The notes below the pieces were generated by a model. It searched no databases. It worked only from the letters and a program-made list of their open reading frames with translations, and was not told where the DNA came from. 16,105 nt of DNA. Origin: JBMSHD01 sp049416425 (GTDB lineage Bacteria > Pseudomonadota > Gammaproteobacteria > Francisellales > Francisellaceae). Below are positions 7,883 to 13,750 of this stretch, one piece after another. The stretch's first letter is position 1; each line of letters starts with the position of its first letter. The stretch is taken from contig JBMSHD010000042.1 in the NCBI GenBank assembly GCA_049416425.1, forward strand, positions 1 to 16,105, written 5' to 3'. Position numbers and translations under genes: made by a program.

Positions 7883-9058
7883 TTAGTTTATCATATAGGC
7901 TTGGAGACCCGCTTTTATACTGCTGCTATCGCCGGTTATCATCTTTCCAACCGAATATTTTGGCATTACCTCAGTAATCTCTACCGTTGCCAAAGTCTCT
8001 CCGTCAATAGGAATATGAATACCCGTACTAGGGTCAACAAATATTTTGGCTGCACTTTTAATGGCATAGCGTTGACCTTTTTTCACCTGCTCACCACCTT
8101 CATTAAAGTAAACATTAGAATCTTGAACGGTTAAAACCGTCAACGGATAAATGAGATCTATAATTTGATCGGCAACAGTTTTTGCAGCGCGAGCAAGCAG
8201 TAAACTTTCTATTTGATCGACTCGATTGTCTTCCGTCGTTTTCTTGATAAGGGATTGCGGCAGCGTAATCGTCAACGTGTTTGACCATTTTATCGCCATA
8301 GTTGCCGCTTCGATAACGCGGTAATTAAGCGTGATGACGGCGTTCCAGCTATTGAATTTTGTGCCATAAAAGTCTTTGTGCGTCTGCTTGATATCGACAT
8401 AGGTGATATCTCCATTTAGAATGAAATCCGCACCAATTTGCTGCCCAAACCTGACTTTTTGAACAGAGGATGCTTTTTGCGACAGTATTAATGCCATTTC
8501 TTTGCTATACGCCAGCTGATCATTTTTATCTCGACTAACGACGTTAAATTTACGCGATTGAGTAAATTTATCCTGAATGCTTTGCTGCAATATATCCAAT
8601 GCATTAACAGAAATAGTGCGCGTTTTATCAATAAAAGGAAGGATGGAAATAGAGAATAATTTTAGTTTGGCACGCTCATCAACACTGTCATATTTTGATG
8701 TTTTAATTTTAAGCGTTACCCGCCAGCCATTTTCGTTTTTCTGCTGTTTGACAATACTATATCCATCAATATAGCCATTGGTTGCTGTTGTGATGGCATT
8801 GGTATAAATAGATGAAATTGCTGAGGAACTCTGATGGTTTTTATCATTGAGACTCTCTCTGTTGTCGACACTTGCCAATGAGCTTTGAACAGCACTGATG
8901 TTTACGCCATTTAACTCAGAAGCCGCCTCAATCAACGCATTTTTGATCGCACCATTACGTGTTTGAGCCTCTCCACTTACCTCCTTTTCGAGATTTGAGA
9001 GCTGCGCGCAAGCAATAACAGGCAAAAAACCCAGCAGCAGAATTACCTTCTTTATCAT
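7883..9058 (-). CDS. FlgT-like / CsgG-superfamily three-domain periplasmic protein
   Basis: A 391-residue exported protein. The signal ends around CAQ at 17-19. Cleavage could be by signal peptidase I after A18, or C17 in VIAC could be lipidated. Three parts are visible. Residues about 25-125 resemble the FlgT N-domain (VSGEAQTRNGAIKNALIEAA, then a conserved-looking GYSIVKQ...GWRVTLKIKT). Residues about 130-295 look like the TolB-N/CsgG-type domain (ILPFIDKT, NVVSRDKN, GQQIGADFILNGDI). Residues about 305-391 look like a small beta domain (NEGGEQVKKGQRYAIK). FlgT builds the flagellar H-ring in Vibrio, but no flagellar gene is in the window, so a different envelope role is likely. ATG at 9058 has GGGGA upstream. 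It lies 15 bases after the unrecognised 467-residue gene and 21 bases before the COG3014-like gene. Confidence 0.7.
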   Translation of the reverse strand: MIKKVILLLGFLPVIACAQLSNLEKEVSGEAQTRNGAIKNALIEAASELNGVNISAVQSSLASVDNRESLNDKNHQSSSAISSIYTNAITTATNGYIDGYSIVKQQKNENGWRVTLKIKTSKYDSVDERAKLKLFSISILPFIDKTRTISVNALDILQQSIQDKFTQSRKFNVVSRDKNDQLAYSKEMALILSQKASSVQKVRFGQQIGADFILNGDITYVDIKQTHKDFYGTKFNSWNAVITLNYRVIEAATMAIKWSNTLTITLPQSLIKKTTEDNRVDQIESLLLARAAKTVADQIIDLIYPLTVLTVQDSNVYFNEGGEQVKKGQRYAIKSAAKIFVDPSTGIHIPIDGETLATVEITEVMPKYSVGKMITGDSSSIKAGLQAYMIN

Positions 9059-9073
9059 GTAAAATCCCCTATT

Positions 9074-10477
9074 TTAGAATTGATGCAGATAAGGATTATC
9101 ATCACTTTGAGAGACGTTAGTCACATCATTTTGCATCCCAGTAGACGCGGAAGTTAATAATTCAGTATTATCATTTTTTACATTTTCTGCATTTTTATAT
9201 TGATTTTGCGTCCACGCCAGCACCACGCCGGTTAATTTTGCGTTAGAATTAGCAACATCAAAACGCCATTTTTTGATGGTTTTAACACCTTCAAGCGAGG
9301 CATTTGAGAACTGAGTCATTTGATTCTTCAAACGGTTAATAATGCTGTTTTTATTTTGCTGAGAACTTTGTCCTGTAGCTAGATTCTTAACTAACTCCTG
9401 GGAAATTTCCTGCCCCATCTCTGAGCTGTCTTTTATGTTCAATGTGCCATTAATAAAGCTTGAGAAATTAGCTCGCGCAAATTGTTCCGCCTGATTTTGT
9501 GCAACCTGACCCGCAGAGATTACCGCATTTTGATTATTGGAATTATAACCTGCCTGTCCATATGACAATATCACAGGCTTACCCTGAGCATCAAATACCA
9601 AACGAATACCAAAGTCATTGCTTAGACTTTGAGCGCTTTTGTTAACAAACGTTTCGACTGCCTGACCACCATCCCCTGAAAGCGCTGGCAAATTTCCAGC
9701 ACGTAAATCCAAAACCAGCGCTTTTATTTTCGGTGAATAGATCGCAACAACACCTATTGCTTGCTCACCATTATGTTCGACGATAAATGTTTTAACCGGC
9801 ATGACACCAGCCAAATCACCAAAACCTTGAGTGACCGTTTTGGTTAACAGTTGATTAAAGGCGAGTCGTTTGCGTTGCTCAGGATCACGAGTCAATGTGC
9901 TTGGATCGATCCCTTGATCTTTCAGCTTTTCATCTAACTTAGCATTTGTTAGCGCCATATATTTTTTATAATAGCCTGATAGAGAGTCGCTCAATGGCAG
10001 TTGGCTGTCATCAAATTTATGCGCATCCGAACTATTATCTTGCTCGATATTACTGATGGTTTTAGCAATGGTGCGCCCAGCAAAAGAAAGGATAAATTCG
10101 GCTTTTGCATCTAGGAAAGCCTGCTCAAAAGCCAGCTGACGAGCCATTCCCCATTCACTGCTGCTGCTATTACGCTGGATTGGTGCAACAGCACTGAATA
10201 CTTCAACGCCATCCGTTGATTGATCCAGACCCGATTTTTGAATAAATTGTGCATTTAAATCGGCGACGATTTCAGCTGCTGTCTGTGTTGAAGCCACTGT
10301 TTTAGCGACAGGCATTTTCTCATTAACAACATTATTTAATCTTTGATTCAGATTGGCAGATTGTAGGCTGCTGCTTTTATCAATAGATACGCTTTGCTCT
10401 GCGGCAAAGCTATTTTGTACAGACAAGACAGGATTAAAGAGCAAGCCTGTGCTCAACAGCAAAGTGATTCTTTTCAT
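9074..10477 (-). CDS. Secreted protein of unknown function, second gene of the envelope operon
   Basis: A 467-residue protein with a clear signal peptide (KR, then a hydrophobic stretch, cleavage near SFAAE at 23-27). I do not recognise a characterised family. The mature part is polar, rich in Gln, Asn and Ser, with few aromatics. Around residues 105-145 there is a helical stretch (RQLAFEQAFLDAKAEFILSF) of the kind seen in LPP20/FlgP-like and FlgT-like N-domains, and near the C-terminus a segment IKKWRFDVANSNAKLTGVVL that could end a beta domain. The reading frame extends to a TTG at 10495, but ATG 10477 gives a textbook signal sequence and has an AGAGAG purine run upstream, so I use it. It begins 27 bases after the lpoB-like gene and ends 15 bases before the FlgT-like gene, so it is clearly part of that operon. 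Confidence 0.8.
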   Translation of the reverse strand: MKRITLLLSTGLLFNPVLSVQNSFAAEQSVSIDKSSSLQSANLNQRLNNVVNEKMPVAKTVASTQTAAEIVADLNAQFIQKSGLDQSTDGVEVFSAVAPIQRNSSSSEWGMARQLAFEQAFLDAKAEFILSFAGRTIAKTISNIEQDNSSDAHKFDDSQLPLSDSLSGYYKKYMALTNAKLDEKLKDQGIDPSTLTRDPEQRKRLAFNQLLTKTVTQGFGDLAGVMPVKTFIVEHNGEQAIGVVAIYSPKIKALVLDLRAGNLPALSGDGGQAVETFVNKSAQSLSNDFGIRLVFDAQGKPVILSYGQAGYNSNNQNAVISAGQVAQNQAEQFARANFSSFINGTLNIKDSSEMGQEISQELVKNLATGQSSQQNKNSIINRLKNQMTQFSNASLEGVKTIKKWRFDVANSNAKLTGVVLAWTQNQYKNAENVKNDNTELLTSASTGMQNDVTNVSQSDDNPYLHQF

Positions 10478-10504
10478 TTTATTTTTCTCTCTCAATGTGT
10501 TTTT

Positions 10505-11110
10505 CTACCAGCCAAAGCCGCTGCGTTTCTGAACCTTGCGAATCTGTTTTTGATCCTGCCAGACGATGATGCCGGTTTTAAGATCAATCATCTTCAAGGT
10601 AATAAGGAAGAATAGAGACTGCTGATCGGCATTCATCGCCTGCATATCGGCAATGCTACCATAGAGCATGTATTGCGCGCCGATCTGCTGTCCCATTTTA
10701 GTGGCTGTAGCTTGATCGACCATGCCAGATTCGGACTGGTAGTCCATCTGCTCTTTCATCTGTTTGACCTGAGACATATCGGTAAACTGAAATTTTCCGC
10801 TGTTGATGATTTCAGTCGATACGGTATTGGCCAGCATGCCGGTGTTGATGTGCTCTGAGGTTTCATTGCGTATGGTGCTAAAGAAAACAACAGGCTGTTT
10901 ACCGTCAGCCGTGATTCTGGCAATCGCCGGCGAGCTTAGCATGCCGCCGACCATTTTCTGCGTTGTTGTCTGAAGATCGGTGGAACCAAAACCAATCGAT
11001 GTCGTATCAACACCTTGAGGATCGACATAGTTGACAGAACCCGTGCTGGCACAACCAGTAACTAAAACGGCTGATAGAAAAATACCGCTTAAAGGCATCC
11101 ATTTTTTCAT
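10505..11110 (-). CDS. lpoB: LpoB-like penicillin-binding protein activator lipoprotein
   Basis: In E. coli, LpoB is an outer-membrane lipoprotein that reaches through the peptidoglycan and stimulates the synthase PBP1B. This 201-residue protein has a lipoprotein signal ending VTGC (C20, Ala at +2: outer membrane) and a C-terminal TolB-N-like domain: PVVFFSTIRNETSEHI, STEIINSGKFQFTD, a variable helix, then GQQIGAQYMLYGSI and GIIVWQDQKQIRK. The short linker between lipid anchor and domain (about 40 residues) is typical of non-enteric homologues. The frame continues to a TTG at 11131, but ATG 11110 has GGAG at 7-8 bases and starts a proper signal peptide. It is the first gene of the four-gene operon and has a candidate promoter at 11154-11182. 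The symbol reflects family membership; its PBP partner is outside the window. Confidence 0.85.
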   Translation of the reverse strand: MKKWMPLSGIFLSAVLVTGCASTGSVNYVDPQGVDTTSIGFGSTDLQTTTQKMVGGMLSSPAIARITADGKQPVVFFSTIRNETSEHINTGMLANTVSTEIINSGKFQFTDMSQVKQMKEQMDYQSESGMVDQATATKMGQQIGAQYMLYGSIADMQAMNADQQSLFFLITLKMIDLKTGIIVWQDQKQIRKVQKRSGFGW

Positions 11111-11153
11111 GTTTTTCTCCAAATATACCAATATTCACAAGATAGTTTGGCTT

Positions 11154-11182
11154 AGTGTAGCCAAAAACAGAAGTGCTGAAAA
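11154..11182 (-). promoter_or_regulatory. Candidate promoter of the lpoB-like operon, overlapped by an inverted repeat
   Basis: On the minus strand, TTTTCA (11182-11177), a 17-base spacer and TACACT (11159-11154) would give a leader of about 38 bases before ATG 11110. The -10 matches consensus at only 4 of 6 positions. A perfect inverted repeat TTGGCT-N6-AGCCAA (11147-11164) covers the -10 box and could be an operator. The operon could also be read through from the wzz-like gene 101 bases upstream. Confidence 0.3.
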
Positions 11183-11211
11183 GAAAAATCGTCAGAGTTT
11201 AAAAGCGTGCG

Positions 11212-12069
11212 CTATGCTTGGTCGTCAAGCTTCTGCCTGACCTCCTTTTTAATATTAACAATTGCCTCTGCGATAAATATAACCACCGTGGCGATAAAAA
11301 GCGACAAAAGAACACCAAGGATACCGAGCAATGAAGTCGATAGACCTTTGGCTTTTTCTGCCATGACAATCTGATCACCGCTAATCGATAAATCAGGTAT
11401 TAACGAGGCAAGCTCGGCCGAGATTAATTTAATGCTAGACTGATTTTCCATGATTTGTGACTGATAGCCTGAGATCTGCTGCACAATGCTACTGCTTAAG
11501 CTGGTCGTCTTATCAACGGAATTCAGTTGTTTCAATTGTTGTTGCAACTCGTGAATTTGACTCGTCAGCTGATTCAAACTGTTTTGAGCATTTTCTTTTT
11601 GTAACAGCAGACTGTTTTTCCAGGCATCAACGGCGGCACTGACCTGCTTTTTTAGCAGTGGAGAGTTTAGAAAATCCTCAAAAACGGCTCTGACTTTCTG
11701 TTGTTGTCCTTTAGCTGTAACAATGCTGATACCGATATTTTTTTTATCGCTATCCAATGACAAATCATTGGCTAGTTCATCAGAGGAAGTATTGGACATA
11801 AAGCCATTGTAACCCAGTGTCAGCAAATTTTGGAGTTGATTATTATCTAAGATGGAAGTGATACTGCCATTGCTGCCATTTTGAACGTAATTAATATAAC
11901 GGGGAGAGTCAACAATGGCAGAATATTGATATTTATTCGTGTGCATCACAGCCATAACAATGCTGCAGATCAGACCGATGATAAAAAGAGCCAACCAAAG
12001 TTTAAAGCGTTTCATAAACACGATAACGATGTCGCTTAAGCGTATGATATCTGATTCCTGGGAGTCCAT
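11212..12069 (-). CDS. Wzz-like chain-length-determinant family inner-membrane protein
   Basis: A 285-residue protein with the Wzz layout: a short cytoplasmic N-terminus, membrane segment 1 at about 24-42, a large periplasmic region, and membrane segment 2 at about 245-271 with a short basic tail. The periplasmic part holds a coiled-coil stretch (about 150-185, Gln/Leu rich) as expected for co-polymerase oligomers. In this family the protein sets the length of O-antigen or capsule polymers, but no polysaccharide genes flank it here, so its actual substrate is unknown. There is no C-terminal kinase domain. ATG at 12069 has GAGG at 6-7 bases, and a strong promoter lies at 12114-12142. The lpoB-like operon follows after 101 bases. 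A mobile element ends 45 bases upstream of its -35 box. Confidence 0.7.
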   Translation of the reverse strand: MDSQESDIIRLSDIVIVFMKRFKLWLALFIIGLICSIVMAVMHTNKYQYSAIVDSPRYINYVQNGSNGSITSILDNNQLQNLLTLGYNGFMSNTSSDELANDLSLDSDKKNIGISIVTAKGQQQKVRAVFEDFLNSPLLKKQVSAAVDAWKNSLLLQKENAQNSLNQLTSQIHELQQQLKQLNSVDKTTSLSSSIVQQISGYQSQIMENQSSIKLISAELASLIPDLSISGDQIVMAEKAKGLSTSLLGILGVLLSLFIATVVIFIAEAIVNIKKEVRQKLDDQA

Positions 12070-12113
12070 TTATTTCCTCGATAGGCTATTGTTAAATTCA
12101 AACAAACGCGCAA

Positions 12114-12142
12114 ACTATAGCAAAGCCATATGAACTTATCAA
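12114..12142 (-). promoter_or_regulatory. Strong sigma-70-type promoter of the wzz-like gene
   Basis: On the minus strand, TTGATA (12142-12137), an optimal 17-base spacer and TATAGT (12119-12114) match consensus at 5 of 6 positions in each box. Transcription would start near 12107, leaving a leader of about 38 bases with a GAGG ribosome site. It is the best promoter in the window, and the mobile element starts 45 bases upstream of it. Confidence 0.7.
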
Positions 12143-12179
12143 TGATTATCTTGCTCTGCTGATGAGATTCATAAAAAAC

Positions 12180-12186
12180 AATCCCA
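12180..12186. repeat. Left copy of the 7-bp target-site duplication (AATCCCA)
   Basis: It is identical to 12722-12728 and directly touches the left terminal inverted repeat. If the duplication were 8 bp (AATCCCAC), one G would be left over at the right end, so 7 bp is the simplest reading. Confidence 0.8.
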
Positions 12187-12200
12187 CTGAAAACTCCCCA
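12187..12200 (+). repeat. Left terminal inverted repeat of the mobile element
   Basis: CTGAAAACTCCCCA, an exact reverse complement of 12708-12721. Confidence 0.85.
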
Positions 12201-12234
12201 AAATTTTGCCATTGCTGTTATGGCCATAAATAGA

Positions 12235-12362
12235 GGGTAATTTGCCATCCATGGACAGCTTTGTCCTGGATTACCACGCCGTCCTGGCTCGTAATGACGT
12301 TGTCAGACGTCGTCATTGTTGACAAGGAAGTCAGCAATCCAGTTTACCATGGATGGTTACCC
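12235..12362. repeat. Long imperfect palindrome nested in the mobile element
   Basis: The arms pair in blocks moving inward: GGGTAA (12235) with TTACCC (12357); CCATCCATGG (12245-12254) with CCATGGATGG (12347-12356); CTGGATT (12266-12272) with AATCCAG (12336-12342); and AATGACG (12293-12299) with CGTCATT (12311-12317). The whole 128 bp can fold into one long stem with internal bulges. The CTGGATT...AATGACG order resembles dispersed palindromic repeats common in several host-associated proteobacteria; that likeness is from memory only. It may be an older small element captured inside the larger one. Confidence 0.75.
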
Positions 12363-12407
12363 TTACGATTTCAATGACAATACCTGGGTGCCTCGGGCCT
12401 CATAATA

Positions 12408-12433
12408 GATTTTGTATATCCATATACAAAATC
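12408..12433. repeat. 26-bp perfect palindrome in the mobile element
   Basis: Arms GATTTTGTATAT (12408-12419) and ATATACAAAATC (12422-12433) are exact reverse complements separated by only CC. In single-stranded DNA or RNA this would form a stable AU-rich hairpin. On the minus strand it also contains a loose promoter-like pair (TTGTAT, 16 bases, TATTAT). Confidence 0.8.
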
Positions 12434-12707
12434 GAATCGGCTATCCTCGGCGGCATAAATTTTGCCCGGGACGTCCGCCTCGCCAGCATACCTTCACAAA
12501 TTCACTGCGTTCATTCCGAGCAGGCAACTGTCTCCGATTCTACTCTACGCCTTGGGTACAAGCTGTTTCACAGACTTCGCTCTGGCGCCTACGGCACGTC
12601 GCTTGCTGTTTACAGCGCAAGACTACCCGGGTCTACTCGACCTCGCGTTCCGCTCTCCATGTCTCGCAGCGATTGAAATCACTGCCTCAAGAGGCAATTA
12701 TTAAAAA

Positions 12708-12721
12708 TGGGGAGTTTTCAG
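12708..12721 (-). repeat. Right terminal inverted repeat of the mobile element
   Basis: TGGGGAGTTTTCAG, an exact reverse complement of 12187-12200. Confidence 0.85.
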
Positions 12722-12728
12722 AATCCCA
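12722..12728. repeat. Right copy of the 7-bp target-site duplication (AATCCCA)
   Basis: It is identical to 12180-12186 and directly touches the right terminal inverted repeat. Confidence 0.8.
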
Positions 12729-12801
12729 CCAGCTTTCCATGAACCACTAGAAAACTAATTTGGAAACTCTGGTGCTGGACAAATATGTTTAAATCCAGAT
12801 T

Positions 12802-13086
12802 TTACAGCATACCGTAGAAAGCAAGCTTCTTGCGGAACGTCCCACGGTTGATCCCCAGGATTTTAGCGGCACGGCTTTGATTTTCACCGGTATACTCCAT
12901 AGTCGCTTCAATCAGCGGCAGCTCAACTTCAGACATGACCAACTCGTATACACCAGTTGGCTTTATGCCTTGAGATAGCATGTTTTTATAGTAGGTTGCC
13001 ACAACTTCCTTGATATGATCACGAAGCGGCAATGTTTCCTTCGACTCAACCGTGTTAGCCGGATTGTAATGCATAGTAGCTGGCAT
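12802..13086 (-). CDS. fis: DNA-binding protein Fis
   Basis: Fis is a homodimeric nucleoid protein that bends DNA and activates rRNA and other growth-phase promoters. The 94-residue length is close to the 98 of E. coli. The C-terminal helix-turn-helix is strongly conserved: ENQSRAAKILGINRGTFRKKLAFYGML, described here as helix ENQSRAAKILG, turn INRG and recognition helix TFRKKLAFYG. The N-terminal arm (residues 1-25) is divergent. The central LRDHIKEVVATYYKNM and VYELVMSEVELPLIEATM helices match the dimer core. ATG at 13086 has GAGGAAAA a few bases upstream. In enterics fis follows dusB in one operon; here it stands alone, with a divergent gene upstream and the mobile element downstream. No clear terminator was found after it. 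Confidence 0.95.
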   Translation of the reverse strand: MPATMHYNPANTVESKETLPLRDHIKEVVATYYKNMLSQGIKPTGVYELVMSEVELPLIEATMEYTGENQSRAAKILGINRGTFRKKLAFYGML

Positions 13087-13324
13087 TTTTATTTTCCTCT
13101 TATATATTTCATTAAATTTGTGTTACATTATTAGTTAGCGACCCGATCATCATTTTACTGTGATGGAGTTGAAACTAATCCAGTTAGTTGTGTATTATAA
13201 AGTCAGGTTGTTTTTAAATCAAGCATTAAAACTGCATGATAATAAAAAAATCGCTGTTTATTTCGCCAGAAGATTGAAATTTACAATAAATTTTAAAGTT
13301 GATAACAAATTAAAGCAGATTGCC

Positions 13325-13690
13325 ATGGATAATAATCATACAAGAAAAACGCTGACCTTGAAAGTCAAACGCGAACAGAATGCTGAGGAAAAAAAATCAG
13401 TCTCAATTGACAAAAGACATCAGCATCACGCTAAACCAAAATCACACCATAAACATCCAAAAGCACCACACCGCGAATCCCAACAAAATGCACTGGACTT
13501 CTTGTCCGCGGAGGATGGACGACTTCGCCACCTGATTGAGCTTCGAGGACACCTTCTAGAGCAGATCAATCAGATGGAGCGGCGCTTGATTTTTACTGCC
13601 AGTGAACCGATGCAGGCGGCATGTAGCGAGCTGAAGAAAAAAGATGTGAAGCTTTTATGTCAAATCAATAACCACTTAATCTCACGATAA
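13325..13690 (+). CDS. Small basic histidine-rich protein of unknown function
   Basis: A 121-residue protein from ATG 13325. The N-terminal third is very basic, beginning with RKTLTLKVKREQ and followed by a His/Lys/Pro-rich linker (about residues 35-60, including HQHHAKPKSHHKHPK). The C-terminal half is a predicted helical pair (RLRHLIELRGHLLEQINQMERRL and a second helix ending in LLCQINNHL) that could form a coiled coil. I do not recognise the family. RKTLTLK-type starts occur in some RNA-binding proteins, but that is a weak hint, and the His-rich linker could also bind metal. The frame is open back to a GTG at 13160, but that stretch reads like AT-rich promoter DNA and has no ribosome site; ATG 13325 also lacks a strong one, so the start is uncertain. 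It is divergent from fis and convergent with rph. Confidence 0.6.
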   Translation: MDNNHTRKTLTLKVKREQNAEEKKSVSIDKRHQHHAKPKSHHKHPKAPHRESQQNALDFLSAEDGRLRHLIELRGHLLEQINQMERRLIFTASEPMQAACSELKKKDVKLLCQINNHLISR

Positions 13691-13695
13691 TCACT

Positions 13696-13730
13696 GATCT
13701 ACCATTGCATTACCTGGCAGATTATTTTTT
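13696..13730 (+). terminator. Weak candidate terminator after the histidine-rich gene
   Basis: ATCTACC and GGCAGAT can pair with one A-C mismatch around a 12-base loop, followed by TATTTTTT. It lies 6 bases after the stop at 13690. The stem is weak, so this is only a candidate. Confidence 0.3.
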
Positions 13731-13750
13731 GTATATTATTTTCACCAAGG

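Larger units (their letters stand above)
12187..12721. mobile_element. Non-autonomous (MITE-like) 535-bp transposable element with terminal inverted repeats and target duplication
   Basis: The ends are perfect 14-bp inverted repeats, CTGAAAACTCCCCA at 12187-12200 and its reverse complement at 12708-12721. Directly abutting both ends is the same 7-bp sequence, AATCCCA (12180-12186 and 12722-12728), which is the signature of a target-site duplication. No transposase-sized reading frame is inside, so it must have been moved in trans. The interior holds a nested long palindrome (12235-12362), a 26-bp palindrome (12408-12433) and a GC-richer hairpin-rich core; two sampled 60-base lines, 12541-12660, count at 57-58% GC, above the neighbouring genes. 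It sits downstream of fis and just upstream of the wzz-like promoter, so no gene is broken. I do not recognise the transposon family. Confidence 0.85.

Noticed and set aside
10478..10495. TTG start for the 467-residue secreted protein
   Set aside because: ATG 10477 gives a textbook signal peptide and has a purine-rich site; the TTG adds six charged residues only.
11111..11131. TTG start for the lpoB-like gene
   Set aside because: ATG 11110 has GGAG at the right spacing and starts a standard lipoprotein signal.
11147..11164. Hairpin TTGGCT/AGCCAA as terminator of the wzz-like gene
   Set aside because: The T-run on the minus strand comes before the hairpin rather than after it, so it cannot act as an intrinsic terminator for that gene.
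12353..12750. Three overlapping forward reading frames of 80-112 residues inside the mobile element
   Set aside because: They overlap in three frames, lack ribosome sites, and none resembles a transposase or known protein. I treat the region as non-coding or degenerate cargo.
12774..12797. CTGGA...TCCAG inverted repeat after fis as a terminator
   Set aside because: The stem is only five or six pairs with a long loop and no T-run follows.
13160..13324. Upstream extension of the histidine-rich gene to a GTG at 13160
   Set aside because: The extra 55 residues read like AT-rich promoter DNA, no ribosome site precedes the GTG, and the divergent fis promoter must lie in this stretch.
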